A stretch of DNA of 64,000 bases from Oxytricha trifallax (Eukaryota; Ciliophora; Spirotrichea; Sporadotrichida; Oxytrichidae), in the NCBI GenBank assembly GCA_000711775.1, contig ARYC01000652.1:1-64000 (forward strand). The letters are read 5' to 3'. Positions 55,266 to 64,000 of the stretch are shown here, one piece after another. Position numbers and translations under genes: made by a program. Position 1 is the first letter of the stretch, and each line of letters starts with the position of its first letter. Below the pieces are notes generated by a model. It was not told the DNA's origin and did no database searches. It worked only from the letters and a program-made list of their open reading frames with translations.

Positions 55266-58200
55266 CAGAGATTTTTGAAATCTATCGGAGACTTGAAAGA
55301 ATACATTTTCAACATGATGATAAACACCGAGCAATCCTCTTCAGATTTCAATGATTAAAAAGAGACTAGTGCCAACTAAAGACGTAGAGACGAAGAAAAT
55401 TAAATAAAATTTGATAATGAAGACCAAGATGCTCTTCTCACAGGAGCATAGGTCTAGATGAGGATTTCTAAGAATTTCGAGAATTTGATTATCTTACCAG
55501 AGAACCAATGGGAACTTACTTGGAAGTAGACTGGCTTTATCAGCAAGTCAGAAATCATGGTGAATTGTGAGGCTATATTGCCCAAAATACCAATACATAT
55601 TCCATTAGAAGCACTAGCTGATATTGATGTGCTTAAAAAATGGGAATACCCCCCATGTGCCTGGAATTTTTTGGAATTAAAGGCACATTAAAATCGAACC
55701 TGGAATTCTAGGTCTTTGCTTAATAAAATAAAATTATTTTAAATTAAAAAAAAAACAACATATTTAACTAGTTATATATACATCAAATTATTCAAATATT
55801 AATTTTAAGAAAATAAAAAATTTTTATAACAAATATATTCAAATGCATATTTAAATTTTAACATGATTAATATTTTATAACGATTATTGTTGTAGAATAC
55901 ATTCGAAATTACGAAAATATAATTAATTAAATAAAAAATAAATCAAAATCGTAGCAGTTAAAGTTGGCAAATTATACAGTCTTGGGCTTAATCGTTATGA
56001 AATTCAAAATTAGATGACTTTGCTATTGACGGTACTATTTGATCGCATCACTGGAGTGAAATAAATTTAGTTTAACGCAACTAGATTCATAAAATTATAC
56101 CCTTATGTTAAACTAAATTTATTTCACTCCAGTGATGCGATCAAATAGTACCGTCAATGGCAAAGTCATCTAATTTTGAATTTCATAACGATTAAGCCCA
56201 AGACTGTATAATTTGCCAACTTTAACTGCTACGCTTTTGATTTATATTTTATTTAATTAATTATATTTTCTTAATTTCAAATGTATTCTACAACAATAAT
56301 CAATGACATATTAAATGATTTATGAATTAGACACAAATATTAATTAGTTCAGTTATTTAAATTCCTCTTTGTAATGAACTCTTTTATAAATGTCAGTCTA
56401 GTGTCTTGTGGTTGCATCTTTATTAGTCTTATCCACTTTAAAATATATATTTATAAAACTAGGCCTCATGTATAAAATGATTACAGTCATCGCTCCCTAC
56501 CCTTGTGGAATATGTCATGCCAATAAAAGTCTTTTGCTCTTTCCATAATGACTCTATGGCATTGAAGTACTTTATAAAATGATATTAAATGTTGTAATTC
56601 GATGGTTTATACTTGCCGGTTTTAAACTATATTGTATAAAGTATAATATAGTATAAATAATTTAAAGTTTAGACCAATCAAAAATAACTTAAATAGAGAT
56701 AAATTCAAAAAAATATTGAAATAAATTATCTTTTTAAATGAATGCATGTGTTTTTGAAGGAGTAGTTGAAGATTAGACCATTAAACTTTATCGTATACCT
56801 TAAACCCGTCGTGATTGACAGTTGGATTTAAAATAAAATTGTAAATTATAGTTATCATAACTAGGTAATTATTATGCTTTTGTTTATATTGTAAGAAATC
56901 GTAAAATTATAATGATATATATATATATATATAAATATTAATAGATTCTTGAATATAAATTAAAACTTGCGTTTTAATTTATTAAATATTTATTATTATA
57001 AATTTTTATTTGCATTTGGTTCACATGCGCTTGCGATCGATGTTTCTATGATTTCACATGTGCGATTTGAAACAACATATAACTTAGTCTTTGATCTATC
57101 ACTTTCTTGTATCATTCCAAAAACCCAGATCCATCGCTAATAGATACAATATAAAATTATAAAATTAATAAATAATTATTTTATAGTGAGATTATCGGTG
57201 TCTTTTGCAGCAATGTGCGACCAAAGACTCTCATCACATTCTATTTCATAATTTAAAATTATAAATAATATAGATTTTAATTATTCTATTTATCCTGTGA
57301 GATGATAAGAGTCCTATTCAAACCTTCATTTGCTCACTTACTCTTCGAACTTAATATTATTAAAAAAATTGTAATTTATATACACGCCGAATAGATGATA
57401 GGATTTTTTAAGCCGTGTTCTTGCATATCCGAAGTTAATATTCGTAATACAGCTTAAATATTACAAAGAAATAATTATAAGTATTATTAAAACTTGTTTC
57501 GTAGTTGATATGAGTTAACTCCATGTACATAAATCTGAAAGAGAAGTCTGGCGAAAATTTAGTTTAAATATTAAAATTATAAAGAAGATGAGGATTTTGT
57601 TTATAAAGCAAATATATTTTCTCGAAAATGAGCAACGGCATACTCTAGGGGCAATACACAGTTAAAAAAGTCTTTATTTTCTTCTTTTGCATGCATTATA
57701 TTAATTTGAAATAGTTTAGTTTAAAAAATTAATAAATTGGTATATGCATTTAACAAATACAGAAGTTTATCTGAGATATAGTTGTTATATCTATAATTTT
57801 TTTTGTAAAAAAAATATGTACCAATAATTGATTTTTGAGTAAAATAATTCCCTAAAATTAAAAATAAATATTATTATGTCTTTTATAATATATATTATTG
57901 TTTGTTGGTGCATTTAATCAAAAACCCATCTATGTAGCTCTTATCAGTGTAAAGTTTAACTATAAAACCGTAACTATCACATGCAGTATATAATAGTTTT
58001 ATTAAATTAAAATTTTTAATATTCACTGCAGTAGGAACTTTGAGAAATCTTGTTAAAATATATTTATAAATTAAAAATGTTTCAGTGAGTATCCGTATTG
58101 CGTCTGGAGCGGTGATTATTTCAGTTTCAATTTGTCGTTAATTAATTTCTAATATATAAACTATACTGATATCTATTTTAACAGCTAAAACCCCATTAAA

Positions 58201-58740
58201 AATAATTAGATAATTTATTTGATGAAATTATTTATATTAAATAGATATTAATAAAACTGGATTGAGAAAGTTAAATTAGTATTAACTTTATAGAAATGAT
58301 TATTTTATTTACTCAGAGGAGTTTGATTAATTTAAAAATTATAATATTTATATATTTTTCTTTCTCAGTGTAAAATAACTTTTGGGTTATATATTTAAAA
58401 CAAAAAGGAATAAAATGAAATTTTTTATAATTTTACTTTACTTTAAATAATACAATAAACAATAGTGAAATATTTTATTTATAAATTATTTAAACATTAA
58501 TAAAATACTAACAGTAATTCCAGAACTAAAATCGAATTCCAGTTTTAGATTTGGAACTGTTTTCATGTGACTGGAATTCCAAAAAGTTCCAGGCACATGG
58601 GGGTATCCAAAAATGGGATGAAGTGCTATGGAATTTAACAGTTATCTAAGAAGGAATGCATTTGTTTCCTGTAACAATATCAGGGCTCCAAGTTTCATGC
58701 AAAGCAGAGAAATCATTGTATGTTCAAAAATATAAACTGA
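55266..58740 (+). CDS. START-domain-like gene split by a 2.96-kb eliminated element
   Basis: Left piece, about 55266-55645 (ATG possible at 55314): MMINTEQSSSDFNDQKETSA, an acidic linker, then LPENQWELTWKQTGFISKSE, IMVNCEAILPKIPIHIPLEA and LADIDVLKKW. Right piece, 58610-58740: DEVLWNLTVIQEGMHLFPVT, ISGLQVSCKAEKSLYVQKYK. AAAAATGGGA occurs at both junctions (55636-55645 and 58610-58619), and keeping one copy restores ...LKKWDEVLWN... in frame. The pattern of a D-x-D-x-x-K-K-W-D core after I-P-x-E resembles START lipid-transfer domains. The C-terminal half is not seen and may lie beyond the T6/T7 insertions. Confidence 0.7.
55646..58609. mobile_element. E4, 2.96-kb TIR element acting as an IES
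   Basis: Terminal inverted repeats of about 30 bp: ATACCCCCCATGTGCCTGGA at the left and complement at the right, extending into TTTTTGGAATT. It lies between two copies of the 10-bp repeat AAAAATGGGA inside the START-like gene. It contains the M3 MITE near its left end. The remaining interior (56302-58540) is AT-rich with no supported gene, though short non-AT-rich stretches occur near 56480 and 57030. Larger than usual IESs. Confidence 0.75.
55884..56301. mobile_element. M-family MITE, copy M3, nested in E4
   Basis: Ends read GATTATTGTTGTAGAATAC and complement. Long inverted arms include AGCAGTTAAAGTTGGCAAAT and a CACTGGAGTGAAATAAATTT block around the centre. Slightly diverged tip (TTGTTGTAGAATAC instead of TTGTAGGAATAC). 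Confidence 0.8.
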
Positions 58741-58897
58741 CTTATTGAGAAAGGAAACTTAGATCTTCATCATAAAACTAATTACCATCCTGATTCAAAA
58801 ACCCCAAAACCCCAATAGAAGGTTTATAAGTGCCTTGAATTGTAGGGTATAGTTGGGGTTTTATTAGAGTTAGTAGAGAATTAGGTCAGTTTTCAAA

Positions 58898-60674
58898 ATG
58901 AGAAATAGAAATTAGAGAAAATTAGGGTATATTTATGATGAGAAATATTTAGATTTGCCTTGAGCTTAGGTATGGTGGTATGAGTTGGTAAAATTTTCAA
59001 AAAAATAGGTGACTTGATTAATTAATATAGTGAGGATAAGTTATGCAATTTTATAGTATATATTTAAGAACAGTTGAATAAATTAAAAAATATTAATGAA
59101 TATAATATCAAATTGTATGATATATATTAAGTTTTCTTAACTTATTAGAATATAAAAATTTACTAAATTATTAAGCTTTATAAATCATAATATACTTAAT
59201 AAGTTATTTACAATTTATTCATTAATAATCATACTCATATGCTGAATAAACTTTAGTTCTTTTTGCACAAAAGTTTAAATACATTGAATGTACTATATTT
59301 TAATTTATTAGAATGTAATTACTATTATACTAATACCTTATATTTTAAGCATCTCTCATTAAATAAGTATGAATTATAATTAAATAAGTTTAATAAATTT
59401 AAAGTTAAAAAGTTGGGACTATTAAGTCTAAGTGAAATAACATTTACTCATATACAAAAATGTGAATAACTTTATATAAAAAACAAAGAGTACACGTTTA
59501 CCTAATCTAAATAAAATAATAAATAAACTAAACTTTATTATGAAATGCAAGGCAATCGACAAAAGCTCGACAACTTTTCTCGATTGCCTTACATTAGAAA
59601 TATGTAGTGAATAAATAAAGCTAAATTTATTTAAATATTAGAAATGATGAAATTAAATCACTGTATTAATTCTAACAATTGCCTGAATATTTAAAATTTT
59701 TACCAAGTATCAATATAGACTAAATCAAAACAGTGCAAAATTATGCGCAGCTCTAGCACGACTCCTACGCAAGAATGCCTCAACTGTTAGGTATCACTGC
59801 TTGCTTGCTGTTTAGCATTTATAACTCAGGAACTTGAAAACATCCAGAAAGATAATAAAAGTTCACTTAGACAAATATTTTCAACCTTTATGACTCAAAG
59901 ACTTTAAAGTATTGGGTACACTTTCCATTAGACTAGCGACCTGTGATGTTTCATCTAAAGTTTCCTGACATGCGTATCTCTCCTTAGACTATAGCCAACA
60001 TTTATGGAAGAAATCGTATAACTTTCAAGACTTTCAACAGAGTGAAGAGAGTGATTGATTTTACAATGCCATTTTATAGTAATAATTTAAACTATATATA
60101 TGATTAAATGCAGAGAGCTATTTACAATAACATCAAGTTCGTACACGCAGATGAAGCTGTATTTACCTTCAACGCCTTTATTAATAAGTCTTGGTTTAAG
60201 AAGAATATAGAAGTCTACGATTAGTAAGTGAAGGCAGTCACCCATGCAATATAAGCTGGTATTAGCGAAGATTCAGGCTTAAAAAGTTATGTTATTCATC
60301 CTCGTTCTATTAAGCGAGAGTATTACATAGAGTTCTGTAAGAGATAAGTACAGTAATCAAGAGATCATCCTGTTTGTTGATAACCTTTCAGTTCATAAGA
60401 CCAAGGAGTCTAAGAAAGTTTATGAAGAGATAAAGATAACTCCTGTTTATAATGTTCCTTACAGTCCACAATTTAATGGAATCGAATTCTACTGGAGTTA
60501 AGTCAAGACTCACTACAAGAAACTCTTGTTGTATTACCTTATGCACGACTTGCCTAAAGATACAGTTGATTAGAATCAAAGTAGCTGCAAGAGAGTTAAT
60601 ATAGACAAGACTACGATATGTGCAAGATAAGGGAGAATGGATGTTATTAATAAGTGTTAGATTTAAATGAATGA
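58898..60674 (+). pseudogene. TBE 42-kDa DDE transposase (T6), split
   Basis: ATG at 58898, TGA at 60672. Interrupted after the N-terminal 25 residues by the insert at 58978-59705. Catalytic motifs are all present (HADEAVFTFN, FVDNLSVHKTKESK, NGIEFYWS) with DD34E spacing, but frame changes occur before and between them. Very close to T7. Confidence 0.85.
58978..59705. mobile_element. AT-rich insert with short TIRs in T6
   Basis: About 730 bp absent from other TBEs. Its ends share an inverted TTGGTAAAATTTT / AAAATTTTTACCAA motif. It contains a hairpin near 59548-59592 (AAGGCAATCGA...TCGATTGCCTT). No ORF; unclassified. Confidence 0.5.
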
Positions 60675-60680
60675 ACTAGT

Positions 60681-61445
60681 TCACATATTAAACGAAATCT
60701 TTAAAGGATTAGGCTTCTCTTTCTTTTCTTCCTATCGTGCTTAACTAGGACCCATGTTTCGTCTCTTTGTACCAGCGCCAGCATCTATGTTCATTTCATC
60801 AGGCTTTGAAATTTCATTATAAAGTCTCTTGCGAACTTAATGAATGGTTTGAGATTTTCTCTCTCTATGAACCTTTGCATTCTCTTTCATAAGGAATATA
60901 TCAGTTCCAGGCTTCCCTACAAAGTTATAAATCAAAGCTTACAAGAGAGATAATGATGCTTCTTTAGCTCTGCAAGCCATGTCTTGCTTATTAATATACT
61001 TTGCTTCTTTTAATTCTCAGGAGAAATAGAGTTGCTCTTCTTATGAGCTTCTTCTATAATTTCTCTAAGTTAACTTTCTCTCAAAGTACCAGGAACACCA
61101 AAGAAAAGACTCCTTTCTGAAAGTTTAATAGATAGCTGTTTCTTGGTAGGAAGATAAACTACTAACTCTTCATCTTTCGTAGCATCCTCGTAGAGATTAG
61201 TGACAGATATCTCTTGGTAGTTTGTTATTTCTACCAACTTAATCTCTCACAGAGTATTGCTTTTAAGAATGATATTTTGGTACCTTCCATCGTTGGAAGG
61301 AATAAACCAACTGCATATTATGTTGATTATCATCTATTTATTTTACCATGTTGAGTGAGGTATCGATAGAGATCTTCCTTACTTCTGAATCTTGATATCA
61401 TTTCTTTAGCCTCAACCCTTTTCATTGCATTACTCAGTGATTCAT
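60681..61445 (-). pseudogene. TBE 22-kDa protein (T6)
   Basis: Nearly identical to T4 and T7. The first exon keeps SRFRSKEDLYRYL and is followed by a GTAAAA...GCAG intron near 61310-61345. Contains VYLPTKKQLSIKLSERSLFF and FGVPGTLRES. One base is missing next to the start codon relative to T4, so the start may be lost. Confidence 0.72.
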
Positions 61446-61861
61446 CTTTGTTTCTCTTCCTATTAATGAATTTCAAGTTTTAATTTATAGACTTCTGGAT
61501 CCTATTGTTTAAAAAATTTTACTATTAAATATGGGCATCTAATAGGAGGTTAACCCTGCAAAGATACCTGGAGAAAATTTGCAGAAGCTGTAATAAATTT
61601 CAGAGATTGAGCTCCATTTTTATAAATTTACTTCCATTAAATTAGTACTAGATTTGTTTAAATTTAATTAGTACTGGTACTAAATTTGTTTAATTTTAAT
61701 TGGTACCAATTTTATATTACCAAAACTTAATTAGTACCTAGTTTTAATCCAGTGAAGTTTTAATGCAAAAGTTCCAAACTTGTTTAAAACTTAATTGGTA
61801 CCAGTACCAACCTACGATTTCGCAATGTTAGTACCAAAATCAAATTTATTAAGACTATAAT
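61446..61861. promoter_or_regulatory. T6 divergent spacer with GGTAC repeats, cut by M4
   Basis: Contains GTACTGGTACTAAATTTG, GGTACCAATTTTATATTACC and GGTACCAGTACCAACC, the subfamily motif set, up to the M4 junction. Confidence 0.5.
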
Positions 61862-62188
61862 TATTGTAGGAATACATTTGATTTGGGGAAATTTATTAAA
61901 TTTAAATTTACAAATATTTAAATCTTGGCAGTTAACTTTCTGGAAACCCTGACAATATGGTACTTTTTCGATAGAGAATTCAAAATTAGCTGGACTTTAC
62001 TATTGGCGGTACCCCTCTATCGCATCCCTGGAGCGAGATAACACGACTTTAATTTTGGCATTAAATTCAACTAAACAAATCACCCAAAATTAAAGTAGAG
62101 TTATCTCACTCCAGGAATGCGATAGAGGGGTACCGCCAATAGTAAAGTCCAGCTAATTTTGAATTCTCTATCGAACAAGTACCATATT
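61862..62188. mobile_element. M-family MITE, copy M4, inserted in T6 and cut by T7
   Basis: The left end reads ATTGTAGGAATACATTTGAT. The inverted arms are long and well matched around a centre near 62060 (GGCGGTACCCCTCTATCGCA and complement). The right arm stops at 62188 where T7 begins; its last 130 bp or so should lie after the right end of T7. Confidence 0.82.
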
Positions 62189-62290
62189 CAAAACCCCAAA
62201 ACCCCTTAGTGAGGTTTATAAGTGCTTTGATTTGTAGGGTATAGTTGGGGTCTTATTGGGGTTAGTAGAGAAATTAGGCCAATTTGCAAA

Positions 62291-63356
62291 ATGAGAAATA
62301 GAAATTAGCGAAATTTAGGGTCTATTTATGATGAGTAATATTTAGATTTACTGCTTAAGCTTAGGTATGGTACAAGTATTAATATAGACTAAGTCAAACC
62401 AGTGTTGAATTATACAGCCATAGCAAGACTCCTACACAAGAGTGCCTCAACCGTTAGGTATCATTGCTTGTTAGCTGTTTAACATTATAACTCAGGCTCT
62501 TGAAAACATCCTGCAAGAAAATAAAAGTTCTCACAGGTCCATATTGACTATCTCTGTGACTCTAAGACGTTAAAGTATTGGGCTCACTTTCCTCTTGACT
62601 AACGAGCTGTCATGTTTCATCGCAAGTTTCCAGACATGCGTATCTCTCCTTAGACTATAGCCAATATTTATAGACGAAATGGTATTACTTTCAAGACTGT
62701 CAACAGAGTTAAGAGAGTGATTGATTTTACAGTGCCATTTTATAGCAATAATTTAAACTATATATATGATTAAATGCAGAGAGCTATTGATAATAACATC
62801 AAGTTCATACATGCAGATGAAGCTGTGTTTACGTTCAACACTTTTATTAATAAGTCATGGTACAAGAAGTATGATAACATAGAAGTTTATGACTAAAAAG
62901 TAAAGGTAGTCACTCATGCAATTTTAGCTGGTATAAGTGAAGATTCAGGCTTAGAGAGTTATGTGATTCACCCTCGCTCTATTAAGCGAGAGTAGTATAT
63001 AGAGTTCCTACATAAGCTCAGAGAGAAGTATAGCAACCAAGAGATCATCCTGTTTGTTGATAACCTATCAGTTCATAAGACTAAGGAGTCTAAGAAAGCT
63101 TATGAAGACCTAAACATAACTCCTGTATACAACGTTCCTTACAGCCCTTAATTTAATGGAATAGAATTCTACTGGAGTTAAATAAAGACTCACTAACAAG
63201 AAGCTTCTGCTGTATCATCTTATGCATGACTTGCCCATCGATACAGTAGACTTGATTCAAAGCAGCTGTAAGAGAGTGAGCGTAGATAAGACAACAATTT
63301 GTGCGAGAAAGGGAAGAATGAATGTTTATAAATAAGTTTTAGATTTAAACGAATGA
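62291..63356 (+). pseudogene. TBE 42-kDa DDE transposase (T7)
   Basis: ATG at 62291 reads MRNRNQRNLGSIYDEQYLDL and TGA at 63354 follows LDLNE. HTH-like AIARLLHKSASTVRYH; catalytic triad HADEAVFTFN, FVDNLSVHKTKESK, NGIEFYWS with 34 residues between second Asp and Glu, the IS630-like DD34E pattern. Breaks: a TGA and frame change just after CLLAVQHYNSGS, and an extra base in the KTHYKKLL segment. The length is not a multiple of three. Otherwise close to intact and the best reference for the family in this window. Confidence 0.9.
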
Positions 63357-63362
63357 ATATAT

Positions 63363-64000
63363 TCACATATTAAACTGGCCCATAAATGGGTTTGGCTTCT
63401 CTTTCTTCTCCTCTTCTTATGGCTTGCTTGGGCCCATATTTCTTCTCTTTGTGCCAGCTCCTGCATCTATGTTCATTTCATCTGAGCTTTTAAACATCTT
63501 TATAAAGTCTCTTGCTCACTTCATGAATTTTCTGTGACTTTCTCTCTCTATGAACCTTAGCATGCTCTTTCATAAGATATATACCAGTGCCAGATTTTCC
63601 TACAAAGTTATATGTCAAAGCTTACTTGAAAGATAAGGATGCTTCTTAAGTTCCTCTAGCCAAGCTGAGCTTATTAGAATGCCTTGCTTCTTCTAGTCTT
63701 CAGGAGAAATAGAATATCGTTTCTTATGTGCTTCTTCAATAATTTCTCTGAGATAATCCTCTTTTATTGTACCAAGAACACCAAAGAAGAAGTTCCTCTC
63801 TGGGAGTTTATTAGAGAGTTGTTTCTTGGTAGGAAGGTAAACTACCACTTCCTCATCTTACATGGCATCCTCATAAAGATTAGTGACTGAAATCTCAGGG
63901 TAGTTGGGAATTTCGATTAGTTTAATCTCTTTATTTTTAAAAGCTTTCTTCTCCTCACAAAGTATTGCTTTCAAGAATGAAATTTTGGTACCTTCCATCG
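63363..64000 (-). pseudogene. TBE 22-kDa protein (T7), partial
   Basis: Runs off the right edge at MEGTKISFLKAILCEEKKAF. Contains LIEIPNYPEISVTNLYEDAM, VYLPTKKQLSNKLPERNFFF, GVLGTIKEDYLREIIEEAHK, YSISPED, AWLEELKKHPYLSS, and, after a one-base shift, TYNFVGKSGTGIYLMKEHAK. The C-terminus ends in FNM before TGA at 63363-63365. A strongly charged, soluble protein of unknown function conserved in all TBEs. Confidence 0.8.

Larger units (their letters stand above)
58796..61861 (+). mobile_element. TBE transposon T6, left part; right part displaced
   Basis: Left tip CAAAAACCCCAAAACCCC with ATT before it. The transposase and 22-kDa ORF are present; the element stops in the divergent spacer at 61861 where M4 is inserted. 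The missing 57-kDa half should lie right of T7, beyond the window. An AT-rich 0.73-kb insert splits the transposase. Confidence 0.88.
62189..64000 (+). mobile_element. TBE transposon T7, left part to window end
   Basis: Left tip CAAAACCCCAAAACCCC preceded by ATT (62186-62188). Contains the transposase and most of the 22-kDa ORF; continues beyond the window. Inserted in M4, so it is the youngest layer of the local stack. It has the best-preserved sequence of the TBE copies. Confidence 0.92.

Noticed and set aside
1-64000. Euplotes germline (Tec elements)
   Set aside because: Euplotes uses TGA for Cys and TAA/TAG as stops; here TAA and TAG occur inside every TBE protein and TGA ends them.

Overview
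The window looks like micronuclear (germline) DNA of a stichotrich spirotrich ciliate of the Oxytricha/Stylonychia/Sterkiella/Tetmemena group. Evidence: seven copies or pieces of TBE transposons whose inverted ends start with C4A4C4 telomere-like sequence; coding regions that stay open only if TAA and TAG are read as glutamine with TGA as the sole stop; very AT-rich spacers; tiny introns; and protein-coding islands cut up by AT-rich segments, in one case with a direct repeat that behaves like an MDS pointer. No rRNA, tRNA or CRISPR was seen.

Layout. 1-1130: right end of a TBE (T1). 1.6-4.2 kb: minus-strand coding islands of unknown family plus a 0.57-kb GC-richer dispersed repeat (R1). 4.8-6.6 kb: an M-family MITE, a plus-strand coding island and a 619-bp palindrome with G-run ends. 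7.5-10.2 kb: opposing coding islands, one over 1.4 kb. 10.5-16.2 kb: TBE T2, split by a 1.58-kb retroposon with 15-bp target duplications. 17.0-19.2 kb: giant palindrome E1. 19.5-25.5 kb: germline gene islands around a Rep/SF3-helicase-like fossil with 239-bp TIRs. 25.5-29.0 kb: deleted TBE T3. 29.25-31.05 kb: E5, an element with GACGTC-core tandem repeats at its ends. 31.06-32.32 kb: a broken PP2C phosphatase gene. 34.3-36.7 kb: a TPR gene carrying a SINE. 36.9-39.3 kb: palindrome E2 with element E3 nested in it. 39.85-43.94 kb and 46.04-50.12 kb: full-length TBEs T4 and T5, with gene islands between them. 50.3-51.0 kb: a MORN-repeat gene. 53.0-58.7 kb: interleaved plus- and minus-strand gene pieces, including a START-like protein interrupted by a 2.96-kb TIR element (E4) that itself holds an M-family MITE. 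58.8-64 kb: nested stack, TBE T6 broken by an M element that is broken by TBE T7.

How it fits together. In stichotrichs TBEs and most spacer DNA are removed when the somatic nucleus develops, and TBE transposases take part in that process. About half of this window is transposon, foldback or repeat DNA. Much of the rest is gene-like, but most gene-like segments carry internal TGAs or frame changes, so they are either decayed paralogues, germline-limited genes, or true MDSs whose frame is restored after DNA elimination. Only the START locus gives direct evidence for precise rejoining. Coordinates of islands without a start or stop are approximate, since MDS/IES and exon/intron borders cannot be fixed without the macronuclear sequence.
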